Assembly (NCBI GenBank): GCA_022843885.1
Contig: JALHMU010000001.1
Span: 1 to 47,797, forward strand
Reading direction: 5' to 3'
Length of the DNA: 47,797 bases
Origin: Candidatus Peribacteraceae bacterium
Lineage (GTDB): Bacteria; Patescibacteriota; Gracilibacteria; Peribacterales; Peribacteraceae
The position numbers and the translations under genes were made by a program. Shown here piece by piece: positions 7,177 to 16,098 of this stretch (positions are counted from its first letter, which is position 1; the number at the start of each line of letters is the position of its first letter). The notes beneath the pieces were generated by a model that was not told the DNA's origin, ran no database searches, and saw only the letters and a program-made list of their open reading frames with translations.

Positions 7177-8439
7177 TTATTCTTCCTCTTCTCGAGTGAT
7201 CTTGGCACCGAGTTTCGTGAGCTTTTCTTCCAGCTTCTCGTAGCCACGTTCGATGTAATGCACGTCTGTGATGACGGTCTCACCTTCTGCGCAGAGGGCA
7301 GCAATCACCATTGCGACACCGGCACGAATGTCGTTACTTGCAACCGTGCGACCGCTGAGCTTCGTCGGACCGATGATCAAAGCCTGGTGTGCGTTCAGAA
7401 TTTCGATGTGCGCACCCATCTTCTCCAGTTCATAGAGATATGCCATGCGGCCTTCGTACAAGATTTCAAAAATACGTGAGACACCTTTGGCCTGCGTCAT
7501 CATGACACCGAATGGTGCCTGTAAGTCTGTCGGGAAACCCGGGAAAATATTCGTCTGAATTTTGACGCCACACAAATCCGACTTTGCCCCATCGACGATG
7601 AGCGTTCCATCTTTGCCCCACGAGAACACACCGTTGGCGCGCTTGGTTGCGTCCAAGAATGAGATCAAATGTTCACGCACAACACCGTGTAGCGTGAGTC
7701 TTCCTTTCGTCACGAGTGCCGCGAGGATGAATGCTCCCGCTTCGAGATAATCCGAGATGACCGTGTGCTCACCCGGAGTCAGCTTTCCACCTTCGATCAC
7801 CAATGTGTGCGTTCCAGTATCCGTTACCTTTGCACCACGATTATTCAAAAATAATTCCACATCTTTCACGTGCGGCTCCGATGCGGACATGTGGATCGTC
7901 GTTGTGCCAGGGAGGAGTGCCGCTGCGAGCATCACATTTTCCGTCGCTGTGACGGAGAATTCAGACAAGATCACTTCTCCCGCTTTCAGTTTTCCTTCCA
8001 ATCGTAAGACGTCGTTCGTGCTCGTGTCTTTCGCACCCAGTTGCATCAGCGCAAGTGTGTGCGCGGAGACAGGACGCTTTCCAAGCACGCATCCACCCGG
8101 GTAGGCCATCTCAACTTTGCCGAAACGTGCCAAGAGTGGTCCAAGGAGCACAATCGATCCGCGTAACTTCGATACCATTTCATGTGGGATCGCTTTATTC
8201 TCGATCTTTGTCGCATCAATCGTCACCGTATTTCCTTCGAAGGTTGTCTTCGCACCAAGGAATTCCAAAATTGATAACATCGTGAAGATATCTCGAAGGC
8301 GTGGCACGTTTTGGAACGTCGATACTCCGGCACACAAAAGTGAACCGGCCAACAGTGGCAATGCGGCATTTTTGGAGCCACTCATCTGTACGTCTCCCGT
8401 GAGCGGTGTTCCGCCCTGAATGCGGTAGCGAATCGTCAT
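7177..8439 (-). CDS. murA: UDP-N-acetylglucosamine 1-carboxyvinyltransferase
   Basis: This 420-residue enzyme adds enolpyruvate from PEP to UDP-GlcNAc, the first committed step of peptidoglycan synthesis, in the cytoplasm. The KN pair at 23-24 for substrate binding, the PGGC-x-LG-x-RP loop with the catalytic cysteine at about 117, and the C-terminal DIRAG segment are all present. Having cysteine rather than aspartate predicts the usual fosfomycin-sensitive form. A TTG at 8451 is in frame, but the ATG at 8439 gives the conserved N-terminus. It is followed by the degenerate MBL gene and preceded by lspA 39 nt upstream on the same strand. Confidence 0.96.
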   Translation of the reverse strand: MTIRYRIQGGTPLTGDVQMSGSKNAALPLLAGSLLCAGVSTFQNVPRLRDIFTMLSILEFLGAKTTFEGNTVTIDATKIENKAIPHEMVSKLRGSIVLLGPLLARFGKVEMAYPGGCVLGKRPVSAHTLALMQLGAKDTSTNDVLRLEGKLKAGEVILSEFSVTATENVMLAAALLPGTTTIHMSASEPHVKDVELFLNNRGAKVTDTGTHTLVIEGGKLTPGEHTVISDYLEAGAFILAALVTKGRLTLHGVVREHLISFLDATKRANGVFSWGKDGTLIVDGAKSDLCGVKIQTNIFPGFPTDLQAPFGVMMTQAKGVSRIFEILYEGRMAYLYELEKMGAHIEILNAHQALIIGPTKLSGRTVASNDIRAGVAMVIAALCAEGETVITDVHYIERGYEKLEEKLTKLGAKITREEEE

Positions 8440-8478
8440 AAAGTGAGACAAGAGGATAGCGTACGGACCCCTGAAAAA

Positions 8479-8898
8479 CTACCGATCGAAGAAACTTTCT
8501 ATGATCAGGAAGGCGACTCCGATGCAAATGGCTGAATCTGCGATATTAAAGGTTGGGAATGTGCCTACGGAGATAAAGTCCGTCACCGTTCCATCCAGAT
8601 AGCGGTCGACCAAATTCGCGACCGCACCCCCTAAAATAAGGCCGAATGCGACCGCACGATTTTTTGATTCCTGATGAAAATACGCTGCAATTGCGACAAG
8701 AATGAGCGCTACAACGATGATGCGCGTTTGCCATGGATCCGGAATACGGAGGCCAAATGCCACTCCAGGATTATGTGAAAGTTGTAATCCAAAAAATCCA
8801 GGCACGAAATTGATGCGCCCCTGAATGTTTTCCGCGAGTCGCATGGCAAGCAGCGACACGGAGGTTGTGGCCAAAAATGTGATGAGCAATGCAGGCAT
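8479..8898 (-). CDS. lspA: Lipoprotein signal peptidase (SPase II)
   Basis: The 139-residue integral membrane aspartic protease cleaves the signal peptides of lipidated prolipoproteins. Four hydrophobic segments are visible, with the family motifs NPGVAFG (43-49), GGAVANLVDR (90-99) containing catalytic D98, and FNIADS (117-122) containing catalytic D121. A client lipoprotein, the cyclophilin at 11259-11936, is encoded nearby. TAAGCT (complement of 8905-8910) lies 6 nt before the ATG, with no Shine-Dalgarno. It is divergent from ftsW and leads the lspA-murA group. Confidence 0.95.
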   Translation of the reverse strand: MPALLITFLATTSVSLLAMRLAENIQGRINFVPGFFGLQLSHNPGVAFGLRIPDPWQTRIIVVALILVAIAAYFHQESKNRAVAFGLILGGAVANLVDRYLDGTVTDFISVGTFPTFNIADSAICIGVAFLIIESFFDR

Positions 8899-8984
8899 AG
8901 AGTGAGCTTACAGCAATTCCTTTTGGCGCGTCGAGCAAGCTGTACTAGATGCGCGGAAGACGTGATACTGTATCTTTTGTTCCC

Positions 8985-10184
8985 ATGTTTCGTCGCGCCG
9001 ATTATCTCCTCCTTGGAACGGCCCTCGTCTTAACGCTCTTCGGACTCGCGATGGTCTCAAGCGTCAGCGTGTTTGAAAGTTATCAGCTGACGCAACGCTT
9101 TGTTCTTCAAGGAACGTGGGATGCACCATCAAACGCATTCTATTTGTGGCGCACATTCCTGCATGTGATCGCAGGGATGATCGCGATGTTGTTCATGGCG
9201 TTGATTCCCTATCGTTTATGGGAACGTTTCGCGCGTTTACTCTTCATTCTCACAATCACATCACTGCTCCTCTCATTCATCCCGGCATTCGGAAACAACT
9301 ACGGTACCGCACGCAGCTGGGTGCACATCGGATTCATCAACTTCCAGCCGTCCGAGTTCTTTAAGATCACGCTGATCTTCTACCTCGCTGTGTGGCTGCA
9401 GAAAAAAGAGTCGAGTATCTCCACATTCAAAGAAGGATTCATCCCATTCGTGATCCTGCTCTGTCTTTCCACCTTCCTCGTCGCCATCCAGCCGGATCTC
9501 GGCTCCTTCCTCGTGTTCTCGTGCATTGCCACGGTGATGTTCTTTATCGCTGGAGGAAACTTGTTCCACCTCATTCTTGGCGGTGCGACGGCCGCCATCC
9601 TCGGTCTCCCGATTATCTTGAACGAACAGTATGTTCGTAACCGTTTCCTCGCATTTTTGAATCCAACGGATCCACAAATTGCAGAAGGTATCGGATTCCA
9701 GATCAAACAAGCATTGATTGCGATCGGTTCAGGGGGACTCTTCGGTGTCGGCTATGGCAAATCGATTCAGAAATTCGGATATTTACCGGAAGTACAATCT
9801 GACACTATCTTCGCGGCGATGGGTGAAGAGCTCGGCTTCATGCGTCTCATGATCGTGCTTGGTTTGTACACGATCTTCATCATCCGCGGCTACCGCGTCG
9901 CGGTAAACGCACCGGATCGTTTCGGTTTCATGGTGGCGACCGGTATCACCACATGGATTGCTGCACAGACCATCCTCAACATCATGGTAAACCTCGCGCT
10001 CTTCCCACTCACGGGACTCACGTTACCGTTCATCAGTTACGGCGGATCATCGCTCATCACCGTTCTTGCCGGTGTCGGTGTGCTGCTCAACATTTCCATG
10101 TACTCCACGCAAGAACAGGCCAATGTTCGACGCAGTCAGCGCGCGACACTCACACGTTCCTTCCAACGTTTCGTTCATGGATAA
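8985..10184 (+). CDS. ftsW: FtsW/RodA-family peptidoglycan glycosyltransferase, probably FtsW
   Basis: A 399-residue SEDS-family membrane protein with about ten transmembrane segments. It shows the conserved W-x-x-x-G-x-x-x-x-QPSEF loop (about residue 110-120), the catalytic-region segment KFGYLPEVQSDTIFAAMGEELG-like loop, and the C-terminal PLTGLTLPFISYGGSS signature. SEDS proteins polymerise lipid II. The overlap with murG favours FtsW over RodA, and I use that symbol on context. The ATG at 8985 follows TATCTT by 8 nt. The stop overlaps the murG start by 8 nt, so the two are translationally coupled. Confidence 0.9.
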   Translation: MFRRADYLLLGTALVLTLFGLAMVSSVSVFESYQLTQRFVLQGTWDAPSNAFYLWRTFLHVIAGMIAMLFMALIPYRLWERFARLLFILTITSLLLSFIPAFGNNYGTARSWVHIGFINFQPSEFFKITLIFYLAVWLQKKESSISTFKEGFIPFVILLCLSTFLVAIQPDLGSFLVFSCIATVMFFIAGGNLFHLILGGATAAILGLPIILNEQYVRNRFLAFLNPTDPQIAEGIGFQIKQALIAIGSGGLFGVGYGKSIQKFGYLPEVQSDTIFAAMGEELGFMRLMIVLGLYTIFIIRGYRVAVNAPDRFGFMVATGITTWIAAQTILNIMVNLALFPLTGLTLPFISYGGSSLITVLAGVGVLLNISMYSTQEQANVRRSQRATLTRSFQRFVHG

Positions 10185-11247
10185 ACCACTCGTTCTTTTT
10201 TGCGGCGGTGGCACGATGGGACACCTCGCGCCTGCGATGGCCGTTGCCGACGCACTCCGAAAACAGATCGATGTTGATGCATTTTTTATTTGCGGTACGC
10301 GTGAACAAGAAAAGAAAGCACTCGCGCCGTCGGGCTATCGATTCAGTGCGCTCTCAGCACCCAAATTTCCACGCGGAATTTCGCTCGGATGGATTGTCTT
10401 TCCCTTTCATTTTCTTTTTTCACTGCTTGCAGGATTCATCATCCTACTCCGCACGAAACCGACGCTCATTTTCAGTAAAGGCGGCTTCGTCAGTGTGCCG
10501 GTCTGTGTTGCGGCATCCGTTCTTAATATCCCGATTGTGTTGCATGAGTCTGATGCCGTTCAAGGGCTTGGGAATAGGCTGATCGCACGTCTTGCATCAC
10601 GCGTTTGTCATGGCTTCCCGATCGAAAATGAAACAGAGCAAGACGTCTACACAGGTAACCCGGTTCGATCATTCCTCAAAGAACAAACAGCAAGTGAAGG
10701 ATTGATGCTCACTGGCTTTTCCGGACGTCGACCGATCGTCATGATCACGGGTGGGAGCCAAGGTGCGGAAGCATTGAACAGAGCAGTCGACTCCTTCCTC
10801 GATGCACTCCTCAATCAAGCTGATGTTATTCATCTCACTGGTCCCGGAAAGCAAGGTGCGCGCAAACAACATGCACGGTACTTCGTGCGAGAGTTCGTCG
10901 ATCGTGAACTTGGATCACTCTATGCGATTGCATCACTCGTTGTGACACGTGCTGGAGCCGGAACACTCTCGGAATTATCCTACTTTGAAAAGCCCTCCAT
11001 CATTGTGCCGATCAAAGGACTCGCGAATGATCATCAAGTCCGCAATGCTGCACTCCTTGAGCAACGTGGCGCTGCGATCGTGCTCAAACAATCCGAATTA
11101 GATCATCTGTCCGATCGCATCACAACCGTGCTTGCAGACGAACATCGCTTGAAGACGCTTGGCACACAACTCGGACTCTTTTTCCCGAAAGACGCTGATC
11201 AAAAAATTGCGGCCGTCTTACTGGACGCACTGAAAAACCGACGGTAG
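10177..11247 (+). CDS. murG: UDP-GlcNAc:lipid I N-acetylglucosaminyltransferase
   Basis: The 356-residue GT28 enzyme makes lipid II at the inner face of the membrane. The N-terminal glycine-rich loop reads GGGTMGHLAPA, with methionine in place of the usual second glycine of GGTGGH, which is a mild deviation. The GGSQGAEALN loop (about 190-200) and the C-terminal GAGTLSEL and NDHQVRNA nucleotide-sugar motifs are intact. The start overlaps the end of ftsW by 8 nt. It belongs to a plus-strand run ftsW-murG-cyclophilin-gltX-membrane protein-murB. Confidence 0.95.
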   Translation: MDKPLVLFCGGGTMGHLAPAMAVADALRKQIDVDAFFICGTREQEKKALAPSGYRFSALSAPKFPRGISLGWIVFPFHFLFSLLAGFIILLRTKPTLIFSKGGFVSVPVCVAASVLNIPIVLHESDAVQGLGNRLIARLASRVCHGFPIENETEQDVYTGNPVRSFLKEQTASEGLMLTGFSGRRPIVMITGGSQGAEALNRAVDSFLDALLNQADVIHLTGPGKQGARKQHARYFVREFVDRELGSLYAIASLVVTRAGAGTLSELSYFEKPSIIVPIKGLANDHQVRNAALLEQRGAAIVLKQSELDHLSDRITTVLADEHRLKTLGTQLGLFFPKDADQKIAAVLLDALKNRR

Positions 11248-11258
11248 GGTACGACTCT

Positions 11259-11936
11259 ATGAAACGCACCCTCCTCTTCCTTGTCCCGGTGATTCTTCTT
11301 GCCGGTTGTACTACGACGCCGTCCACAACGACGGACGAATATAACTACGACGCATCATCGTCTGCTCAAACGCAAACATCATCTACTACCTCTTCTTCCA
11401 TTTCTTCCATGTCCGCAAACTCTTCCAAAGCAGCCGCGTTCGACGGCACAATCTTAAAAGGAAAACACTACGTCACACTCAAGACGACGCAAGGTGACAT
11501 CACACTTGAACTCAACGCTGATGCTGCTCCAAAAACTGTGACGAACTTCGTCGCACTTGCACAGAGCGGGTATTACGACGGTGTCACATTCCACCGCGTT
11601 ATTCCTGGATTCATGATCCAAGGCGGCGATCCAAACGGCGATGGTCGTGGTGGTCGCAGCATCTTCGGTGATACGTTCGAAGATGAGATCGATGCATCTT
11701 CTGCGCTCTACAAGACGGGATACAAAGCCGGTGTCGTTGCAATGGCGAACCGTGGACCAGATACGAACGGTAGCCAATTCTTCATCATGGATGCCGACTA
11801 CCCACTCTCGCCTGACTATACGATCTTCGGAAAAGTCACGAGCGGTCAGAACGTTGTCGAAAAGATCGCAAACGTTCCACGCGATGCAAACGACATGCCG
11901 AAGTCAGCAGTGACCTTCACGGTAGAAGTGAAGTAG
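11259..11936 (+). CDS. Lipoprotein cyclophilin-type peptidyl-prolyl isomerase
   Basis: A 225-residue protein with a lipoprotein signal (lipobox LLAGC, lipidated Cys at about 17) and a serine/threonine-rich linker (about 18-57). A cyclophilin domain follows (about 65-225), with motifs FHRVIPGFMIQGGDP and NGSQFFI matching the catalytic arginine and substrate pocket. It should isomerise X-Pro bonds in exported proteins outside the membrane. The nearby lspA would process it. The Ser-rich spacer resembles, on a smaller scale, the linker of the SLH protein. It starts 11 nt after murG and is likely on the same transcript. Confidence 0.92.
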   Translation: MKRTLLFLVPVILLAGCTTTPSTTTDEYNYDASSSAQTQTSSTTSSSISSMSANSSKAAAFDGTILKGKHYVTLKTTQGDITLELNADAAPKTVTNFVALAQSGYYDGVTFHRVIPGFMIQGGDPNGDGRGGRSIFGDTFEDEIDASSALYKTGYKAGVVAMANRGPDTNGSQFFIMDADYPLSPDYTIFGKVTSGQNVVEKIANVPRDANDMPKSAVTFTVEVK

Positions 11937-11968
11937 CGCTTTAACGCAGACGCACGTATTCTCGGCTC

Positions 11969-13435
11969 ATGCGAACGCGCTTTGCGCCATCTCCGACTGG
12001 TTTATTGCATGTAGGCGGTCTTCGAACCGCACTCTACGCATGGCTGATTGCCAAGCAATCCAAGGATCACTTTTTGCTGCGCATCGAAGATACCGATCAA
12101 GCGCGCAGCATTCCTGGTGCAACGGAAAATATTTTACGCACGCTCGATTGGGTCGGCATCCCACCGGATGAAGGTGTCATTCTTCGTGAAGGTGTCGCAA
12201 CGCAGACCGGAGACAAAGGTCCATACATCCAATCGGAACGTTTGGAGCTCTACAAAAAATACGCTGATGAACTCATCGCTTCAGGCAATGCCTATCCCTG
12301 TTTCTGTACAGAAGAGCGTTTGAAAAACATGCGCGATGAACAGATGAAACGCAAACAAGCACCCATGTACGACCGTCATTGTCTGTCACTTTCGCCAGAC
12401 GACATTGAGCAGCGTCTAAAGGCAAAAGAAAAACATGTGATCCGCATGAAAATGCCGCACGGCAACGTCATCAAATTTACGGATGACATTCGTGGGCCCA
12501 TCGAATTCCAGGCACACCTGGTTGATGACCAAGTACTTGTGAAGAGCGATGGTTTCCCAACCTATCACTTAGCGCACGTGGTCGATGATCACTTCATGGA
12601 GATCGGTCTTGTGATCCGCGGTGAAGAGTGGCTCAGCTCACTTCCAAAGCATCTTGTTCTCTTTGCAGCACTTGGCTGGGCAGCACCGCGCTATGCGCAT
12701 CTTCCGCTGCTCTTAAACAAAGATCGCTCAAAGCTCAGCAAACGCCAAAATGATGTGTCCGCAGAGTCCTACAAAGACAAGGGCTACCTGCCAGAAGCCA
12801 TGATCAACTTTCTCGCGATGCTCGGATGGAATCCAGGAACGACACAGGAATTATTTACGACAGAAGAACTGCTCGAAGCGTTCACGTTGGAACGTGTACA
12901 GAAAGCCGGTGCCGTGTTCGATTTGGAAAAACTCGATTGGCTCCAAGGTCAGTGGATCCGAAAATTATCATTGTCAGATCTTTCCGAACGCATTCGCCCG
13001 ATCGTTGCAGAAAAATATGCAGCTGCAGAAAATGACAAAGAATTTGAAAAGAAAATTGCGTTGATCCAAGAGAGAGTCACATTGCTCCCTGAAGCTGCGG
13101 ACATGCTGTCTTTCTTCTATGAAGAGCCAGTCATCGACACTGCGATGATCCTCAGTGCCAAGCAAGGTGTCGAAGCGGCAAATGTCACGATGATCATCAA
13201 AGCGCTGGTCGACACGCTCGATGGTCTCTCGGAAAAGAAATGGAATGATGCAGCAATCAAAGATGCACTTGAAGGTGCGATGGCAACGCATGATCTCAAA
13301 CGTGGACAGATCCTCTGGCCACTCCGCGCCATTCTCACAGGCAAGCCATTCAGCCCAGGCGCGTACGAAGTCGCTGCGGCATTGGGCAAAGAAGAGACAT
13401 TGGCACGACTGCAGAAAGCCAGCGCGGCATTCTAG
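11969..13435 (+). CDS. gltX: Glutamyl-tRNA synthetase
   Basis: The 488-residue class I aminoacyl-tRNA synthetase begins with TRFAPSPTGLLHVGG, in which the HIGH motif is HVGG, and carries the LLRIEDTD segment. The second signature is KLSKR (about 255), the usual GltX form of KMSKS. C-terminal helical anticodon-binding domains follow, and the length is normal for a bacterial GluRS. No glutaminyl-tRNA synthetase is seen here, so it may be non-discriminating and work with GatCAB; that cannot be decided from the window. TATTCT (11957-11962) lies 6 nt before the ATG, suggesting its own leaderless transcript. Confidence 0.96.
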   Translation: MRTRFAPSPTGLLHVGGLRTALYAWLIAKQSKDHFLLRIEDTDQARSIPGATENILRTLDWVGIPPDEGVILREGVATQTGDKGPYIQSERLELYKKYADELIASGNAYPCFCTEERLKNMRDEQMKRKQAPMYDRHCLSLSPDDIEQRLKAKEKHVIRMKMPHGNVIKFTDDIRGPIEFQAHLVDDQVLVKSDGFPTYHLAHVVDDHFMEIGLVIRGEEWLSSLPKHLVLFAALGWAAPRYAHLPLLLNKDRSKLSKRQNDVSAESYKDKGYLPEAMINFLAMLGWNPGTTQELFTTEELLEAFTLERVQKAGAVFDLEKLDWLQGQWIRKLSLSDLSERIRPIVAEKYAAAENDKEFEKKIALIQERVTLLPEAADMLSFFYEEPVIDTAMILSAKQGVEAANVTMIIKALVDTLDGLSEKKWNDAAIKDALEGAMATHDLKRGQILWPLRAILTGKPFSPGAYEVAAALGKEETLARLQKASAAF

Positions 13436-13469
13436 CGATCGATTTTTAAACGGCGTACACTCTGATCAT

Positions 13470-13928
13470 ATGCATCACTCCGATACAGAAGTTGAGATCA
13501 ATCAGGAAAACGGCAAAGCCGTGATCCAAGGCAAGACGAGCGTTCCATTCAAAACGTTCGTGAGCCTGATCTTGCAACGCAAAGTACAAACGCTTTTCAA
13601 GAAGTGGCAGGACGAACCTGTCATTGTCGGCACCGAACTGCTCACCGGTCTCGCGAGTGCACCGGATGACAGCACAGAAGATCGCGGTAAGCTTGTCATC
13701 GTCACATTGGGTGTCGGTGTCATCCTCGGCGTGTTCCTCACGACGGGAGTCCTCTTCGTTCTGACCATCCTCAAGATCGTGCCAAGCATGGCGGAATACG
13801 GCTTGGTGCTGTTTATTCTCGTGTGTTTGAGTTTCCTGCTTTCCGTTATGCAGCGCAGCCAGAAATCGTCCACGAAGCAGAAGTTGTACGAGAAAATGGA
13901 GCGTGTGACGGACGTTCTCTCACGCTAA
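13470..13928 (+). CDS. Hypothetical two-helix membrane protein
   Basis: A 152-residue protein with a cytoplasmic N-terminal part (1-75) and two adjacent transmembrane helices (about 78-104 and 110-130). A basic C-terminal tail ends in a short amphipathic helix. No family is recognised. The frame is open upstream into gltX, but the ATG at 13470, with TACACT (13456-13461) 8 nt upstream, is the convincing start. It is followed after 3 nt by murB, so the pair is likely cotranscribed; an envelope role is guilt by association only. Confidence 0.7.
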   Translation: MHHSDTEVEINQENGKAVIQGKTSVPFKTFVSLILQRKVQTLFKKWQDEPVIVGTELLTGLASAPDDSTEDRGKLVIVTLGVGVILGVFLTTGVLFVLTILKIVPSMAEYGLVLFILVCLSFLLSVMQRSQKSSTKQKLYEKMERVTDVLSR

Positions 13929-13931
13929 ATC

Positions 13932-14795
13932 ATGGAGATCAAAGAGCTCGTGTCCGTCGGCGGAAAGACGACCATGCGCATTGGTGGCAATGCACGCTAT
14001 TTTGCAGAACTCAAAACAGAAGATGATTGCACGGAAGCAGTCCGCTTCGCCAAAGAAAAAAATATTCCACTCCTTCCGCTCGGCTCAGGATCAAACACGG
14101 TCTTTGCAGATGAAACAATCGATGCACTCGTTATTCGTATCGGTGTGTCTGATATGACGGTCGAAGGAAATACCGTACGTGTGAAAGCCGGAAAGAATTT
14201 GGCGATGTTGATCAACGAATTGGCCAAACAAAACCTCGATCTCTCAGCACTCACGGGCATCCCCGGAACCCTTGGTGGAGCCATTTTCGGCAATGCAGGA
14301 GAAGGACCGGCCGGAGTGTGGTTGGGACAATTTGTGAAAGAAGTGCGGGCCTGCATCGATTCCGAATGGCACACGTTTTCCGGTGAAGAATGTGACTTCG
14401 TGTATCGAGGAAGCATGTTCAAGCGGCTTCAGAAACCAGTGATCATCTGGGAAGCAGTTCTCACGATTCCATCGCGTCCAGCGAGTGAAATCCAGGCCAA
14501 CATCGAAGCGCTTTTGAAAAAGCGAATCGAAACACAGCCACATGTGAAAACTGCAGGCTCCTGTTTCAAAGCACACAGCGGAACGCCGGCGTGGAAACTT
14601 ATCGACAAAGAGGGATTGCGCGGTCTTCAGATCGGCGATGTGCAGATCGCGGAGAAGCATGCGAATTTTTTGTTGAACACTGGCAAGGCAACCTACGCCG
14701 ATGCCGTCAAAGTCGTCGAAACCGTCAAAGCAAAATTACCGGATCTCGAAGTCGAGATGCGCTTTATCGAGCCCTCAGGGAAGCCAAAATTTTGA
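13932..14795 (+). CDS. murB: UDP-N-acetylenolpyruvoylglucosamine reductase
   Basis: A 287-residue FAD-dependent reductase that forms UDP-MurNAc from the MurA product. The N-terminal FAD domain has TTMRIGGNA and the PLGSGSN loop, and the middle contains GIPGTLGGA. The C-terminal domain has the catalytic serine in AGSCFKAH (about residue 199; the usual form is GSxFKNP) and the late glutamate in the VEMRFIEP segment. Its compact size fits the type II MurB group lacking the E. coli-type tyrosine loop. It starts 3 nt after the two-helix membrane protein gene. Confidence 0.95.
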   Translation: MEIKELVSVGGKTTMRIGGNARYFAELKTEDDCTEAVRFAKEKNIPLLPLGSGSNTVFADETIDALVIRIGVSDMTVEGNTVRVKAGKNLAMLINELAKQNLDLSALTGIPGTLGGAIFGNAGEGPAGVWLGQFVKEVRACIDSEWHTFSGEECDFVYRGSMFKRLQKPVIIWEAVLTIPSRPASEIQANIEALLKKRIETQPHVKTAGSCFKAHSGTPAWKLIDKEGLRGLQIGDVQIAEKHANFLLNTGKATYADAVKVVETVKAKLPDLEVEMRFIEPSGKPKF

Positions 14796-14831
14796 TATAG
14801 CTTTGGGAAAACAGAGGGATATCATAGTGCC

Positions 14832-15038
14832 ATGCGACATCTCCATCTACGACGACCGGACGGCGTTGCGCCTGAGGTCATGAATGGCACTGTTTCCGAT
14901 CTTCTGGGACGTGGTGTCACTCTTTCGCAAAAAGGAAGAAATACACATCTCTATACCTTGAGTGAAGAACTTCTCCCCGAAGAATTCAAGCGCGTTCGCC
15001 GTGAACTGCAGACGCTTGGAATTCTCGACCAAAAATAA
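14832..15038 (+). CDS. Small basic hypothetical protein
   Basis: A 68-residue protein, rich in arginine and leucine, with a likely C-terminal helix (LPEEFKRVRRELQTLGIL). No family is recognised. Support comes from TATCAT (14820-14825), 6 nt before the ATG, in the position seen for many genes here, and from the intrinsic terminator directly after the stop. It is probably a separate one-gene unit after murB. Confidence 0.55.
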   Translation: MRHLHLRRPDGVAPEVMNGTVSDLLGRGVTLSQKGRNTHLYTLSEELLPEEFKRVRRELQTLGILDQK

Positions 15039-15069
15039 AAGACCGCCCACGAACGAGCGGTCTTTTTTT
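15037..15069. terminator. Bidirectional intrinsic terminator
   Basis: The stem GACCGC (15041-15046) and GCGGTC (15057-15062) is extended by flanking A and T runs, with a 10-nt loop. A T-rich tract follows on both strands, so it can stop the plus-strand small gene and the convergent ssb gene. Confidence 0.85.
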
Positions 15070-15077
15070 AAATCCGA

Positions 15078-15941
15078 TTAGAACGGAAGGTCTTCTGCTT
15101 TGATTTCCGATTCGTACTTGATGTCCGGGATTGCCCCAGCTGGAACGGCGTCCATTTCTTGTTCCTGCGATTGCATCGGTGCCTCAGAAGACTTCATGGC
15201 ACTGTCACTCTGGAGTGCGCTCATTGCTTCTGCATTCTTCACACCGAGGATGCTGACCTGATCGGCAATCACTTCAGTTGTGTAGCGCTTCTGACCTTGC
15301 TGCGTTTCCCATGTGCGCGTCTGACTGCGACCAGAAACGTAGGCACGCATGCCTTTCTTTAAGTTCTGACTCAGCGCCTGTGCAAGATCACCCCAGACGA
15401 CGACGTTGTGGAATTCACTGCGCTCTTTCATCTCACCGGATGCTTTGTCTTTCCAGCGTTCATTCGTTGCGACGCTCAAGCTGAGGACGTTCTGTCCGCC
15501 CGTTGTCGTGCGCATTTCAGGATCACGTGTGACGTTGCCGATAACCTGCACACGGTTCAAGCAACCGCTGACGAGTCCTGCACTGCTTGGCAATTCCAGC
15601 TGTCCGCTCTTTGGATCGAGCAGGATCATATCCATCGCGACGATCTTGGTTTTGCTGCGCTTCTCATGCGATTGCTCATCTTCCCAGCTGTCTGTCTGAA
15701 GGCGACCGGAAATGTAGAGCTGTGCGCCGGCACGGACGTATTGTCCTGCGACATCGGCCATGGAACCCCACACCGTGACAGTGTGGAAGCTTTTGCCTTT
15801 CAGCATCTCGCCTGATTCCGTTTTGAATGCATACGGAACAACGATATTCAAATCCGTAACGCTGGTGCCGCCTGGTGTTTGGCGCAGAGTTACTGGTTGT
15901 GTCTGGTAGCCGATGATTTCAATACGGTTGAGTGAGAACAT
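15078..15941 (-). CDS. ssb: Single-stranded DNA-binding protein with two tandem OB folds
   Basis: The 287-residue protein contains two SSB-type OB folds in one chain, instead of the usual single fold of about 110 residues. The first is at about 1-115 (starts FSLNRIEIIG, with F-x-TVTVWG and LYISGRLQT). The second, more canonical fold is at about 128-235 (LNRVQVIGNVTRDPEMR, FHNVVVWG and AYVSGRSQT). A Gln/Ser/Met-rich linker leads to the acidic protein-interaction tip ending EDLPF. Tandem OB folds are known for Deinococcus-Thermus SSB, which act as dimers. The start at 15941 is chosen because the first beta strand begins there; the upstream in-frame extension to 16010 looks non-coding. A comM-like inverted repeat lies 34 nt upstream. 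Confidence 0.9.
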   Translation of the reverse strand: MFSLNRIEIIGYQTQPVTLRQTPGGTSVTDLNIVVPYAFKTESGEMLKGKSFHTVTVWGSMADVAGQYVRAGAQLYISGRLQTDSWEDEQSHEKRSKTKIVAMDMILLDPKSGQLELPSSAGLVSGCLNRVQVIGNVTRDPEMRTTTGGQNVLSLSVATNERWKDKASGEMKERSEFHNVVVWGDLAQALSQNLKKGMRAYVSGRSQTRTWETQQGQKRYTTEVIADQVSILGVKNAEAMSALQSDSAMKSSEAPMQSQEQEMDAVPAGAIPDIKYESEIKAEDLPF

Positions 15942-15974
15942 CTCGATTGGGGGAATGGAAGTAAAGGAGGTCTC

Positions 15975-15990
15975 GTGCACTTTTGTACAC
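15975..15990. promoter_or_regulatory. Inverted repeat upstream of ssb resembling the comM site
   Basis: On the minus strand the site reads GTGTAC-AAAA-GTGCAC with a preceding G. It matches the comM-proximal repeat at 454-469 at nearly every position of a 17-nt alignment, differing at two. It is located 34-49 nt before the ssb ATG. One arm position is mismatched within the repeat. A common operator is plausible but unproven. Confidence 0.45.
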
Positions 15991-16098
15991 CTGCCGTTTT
16001 TGAGCGGCAACCAGATCTGATTGTTTGAAATATTTTTTTGTGTGGCAATCGCATTCTCTTAAGGCCGGTCGGAAGTGGCTATGTTATGCTTCCGTCCA

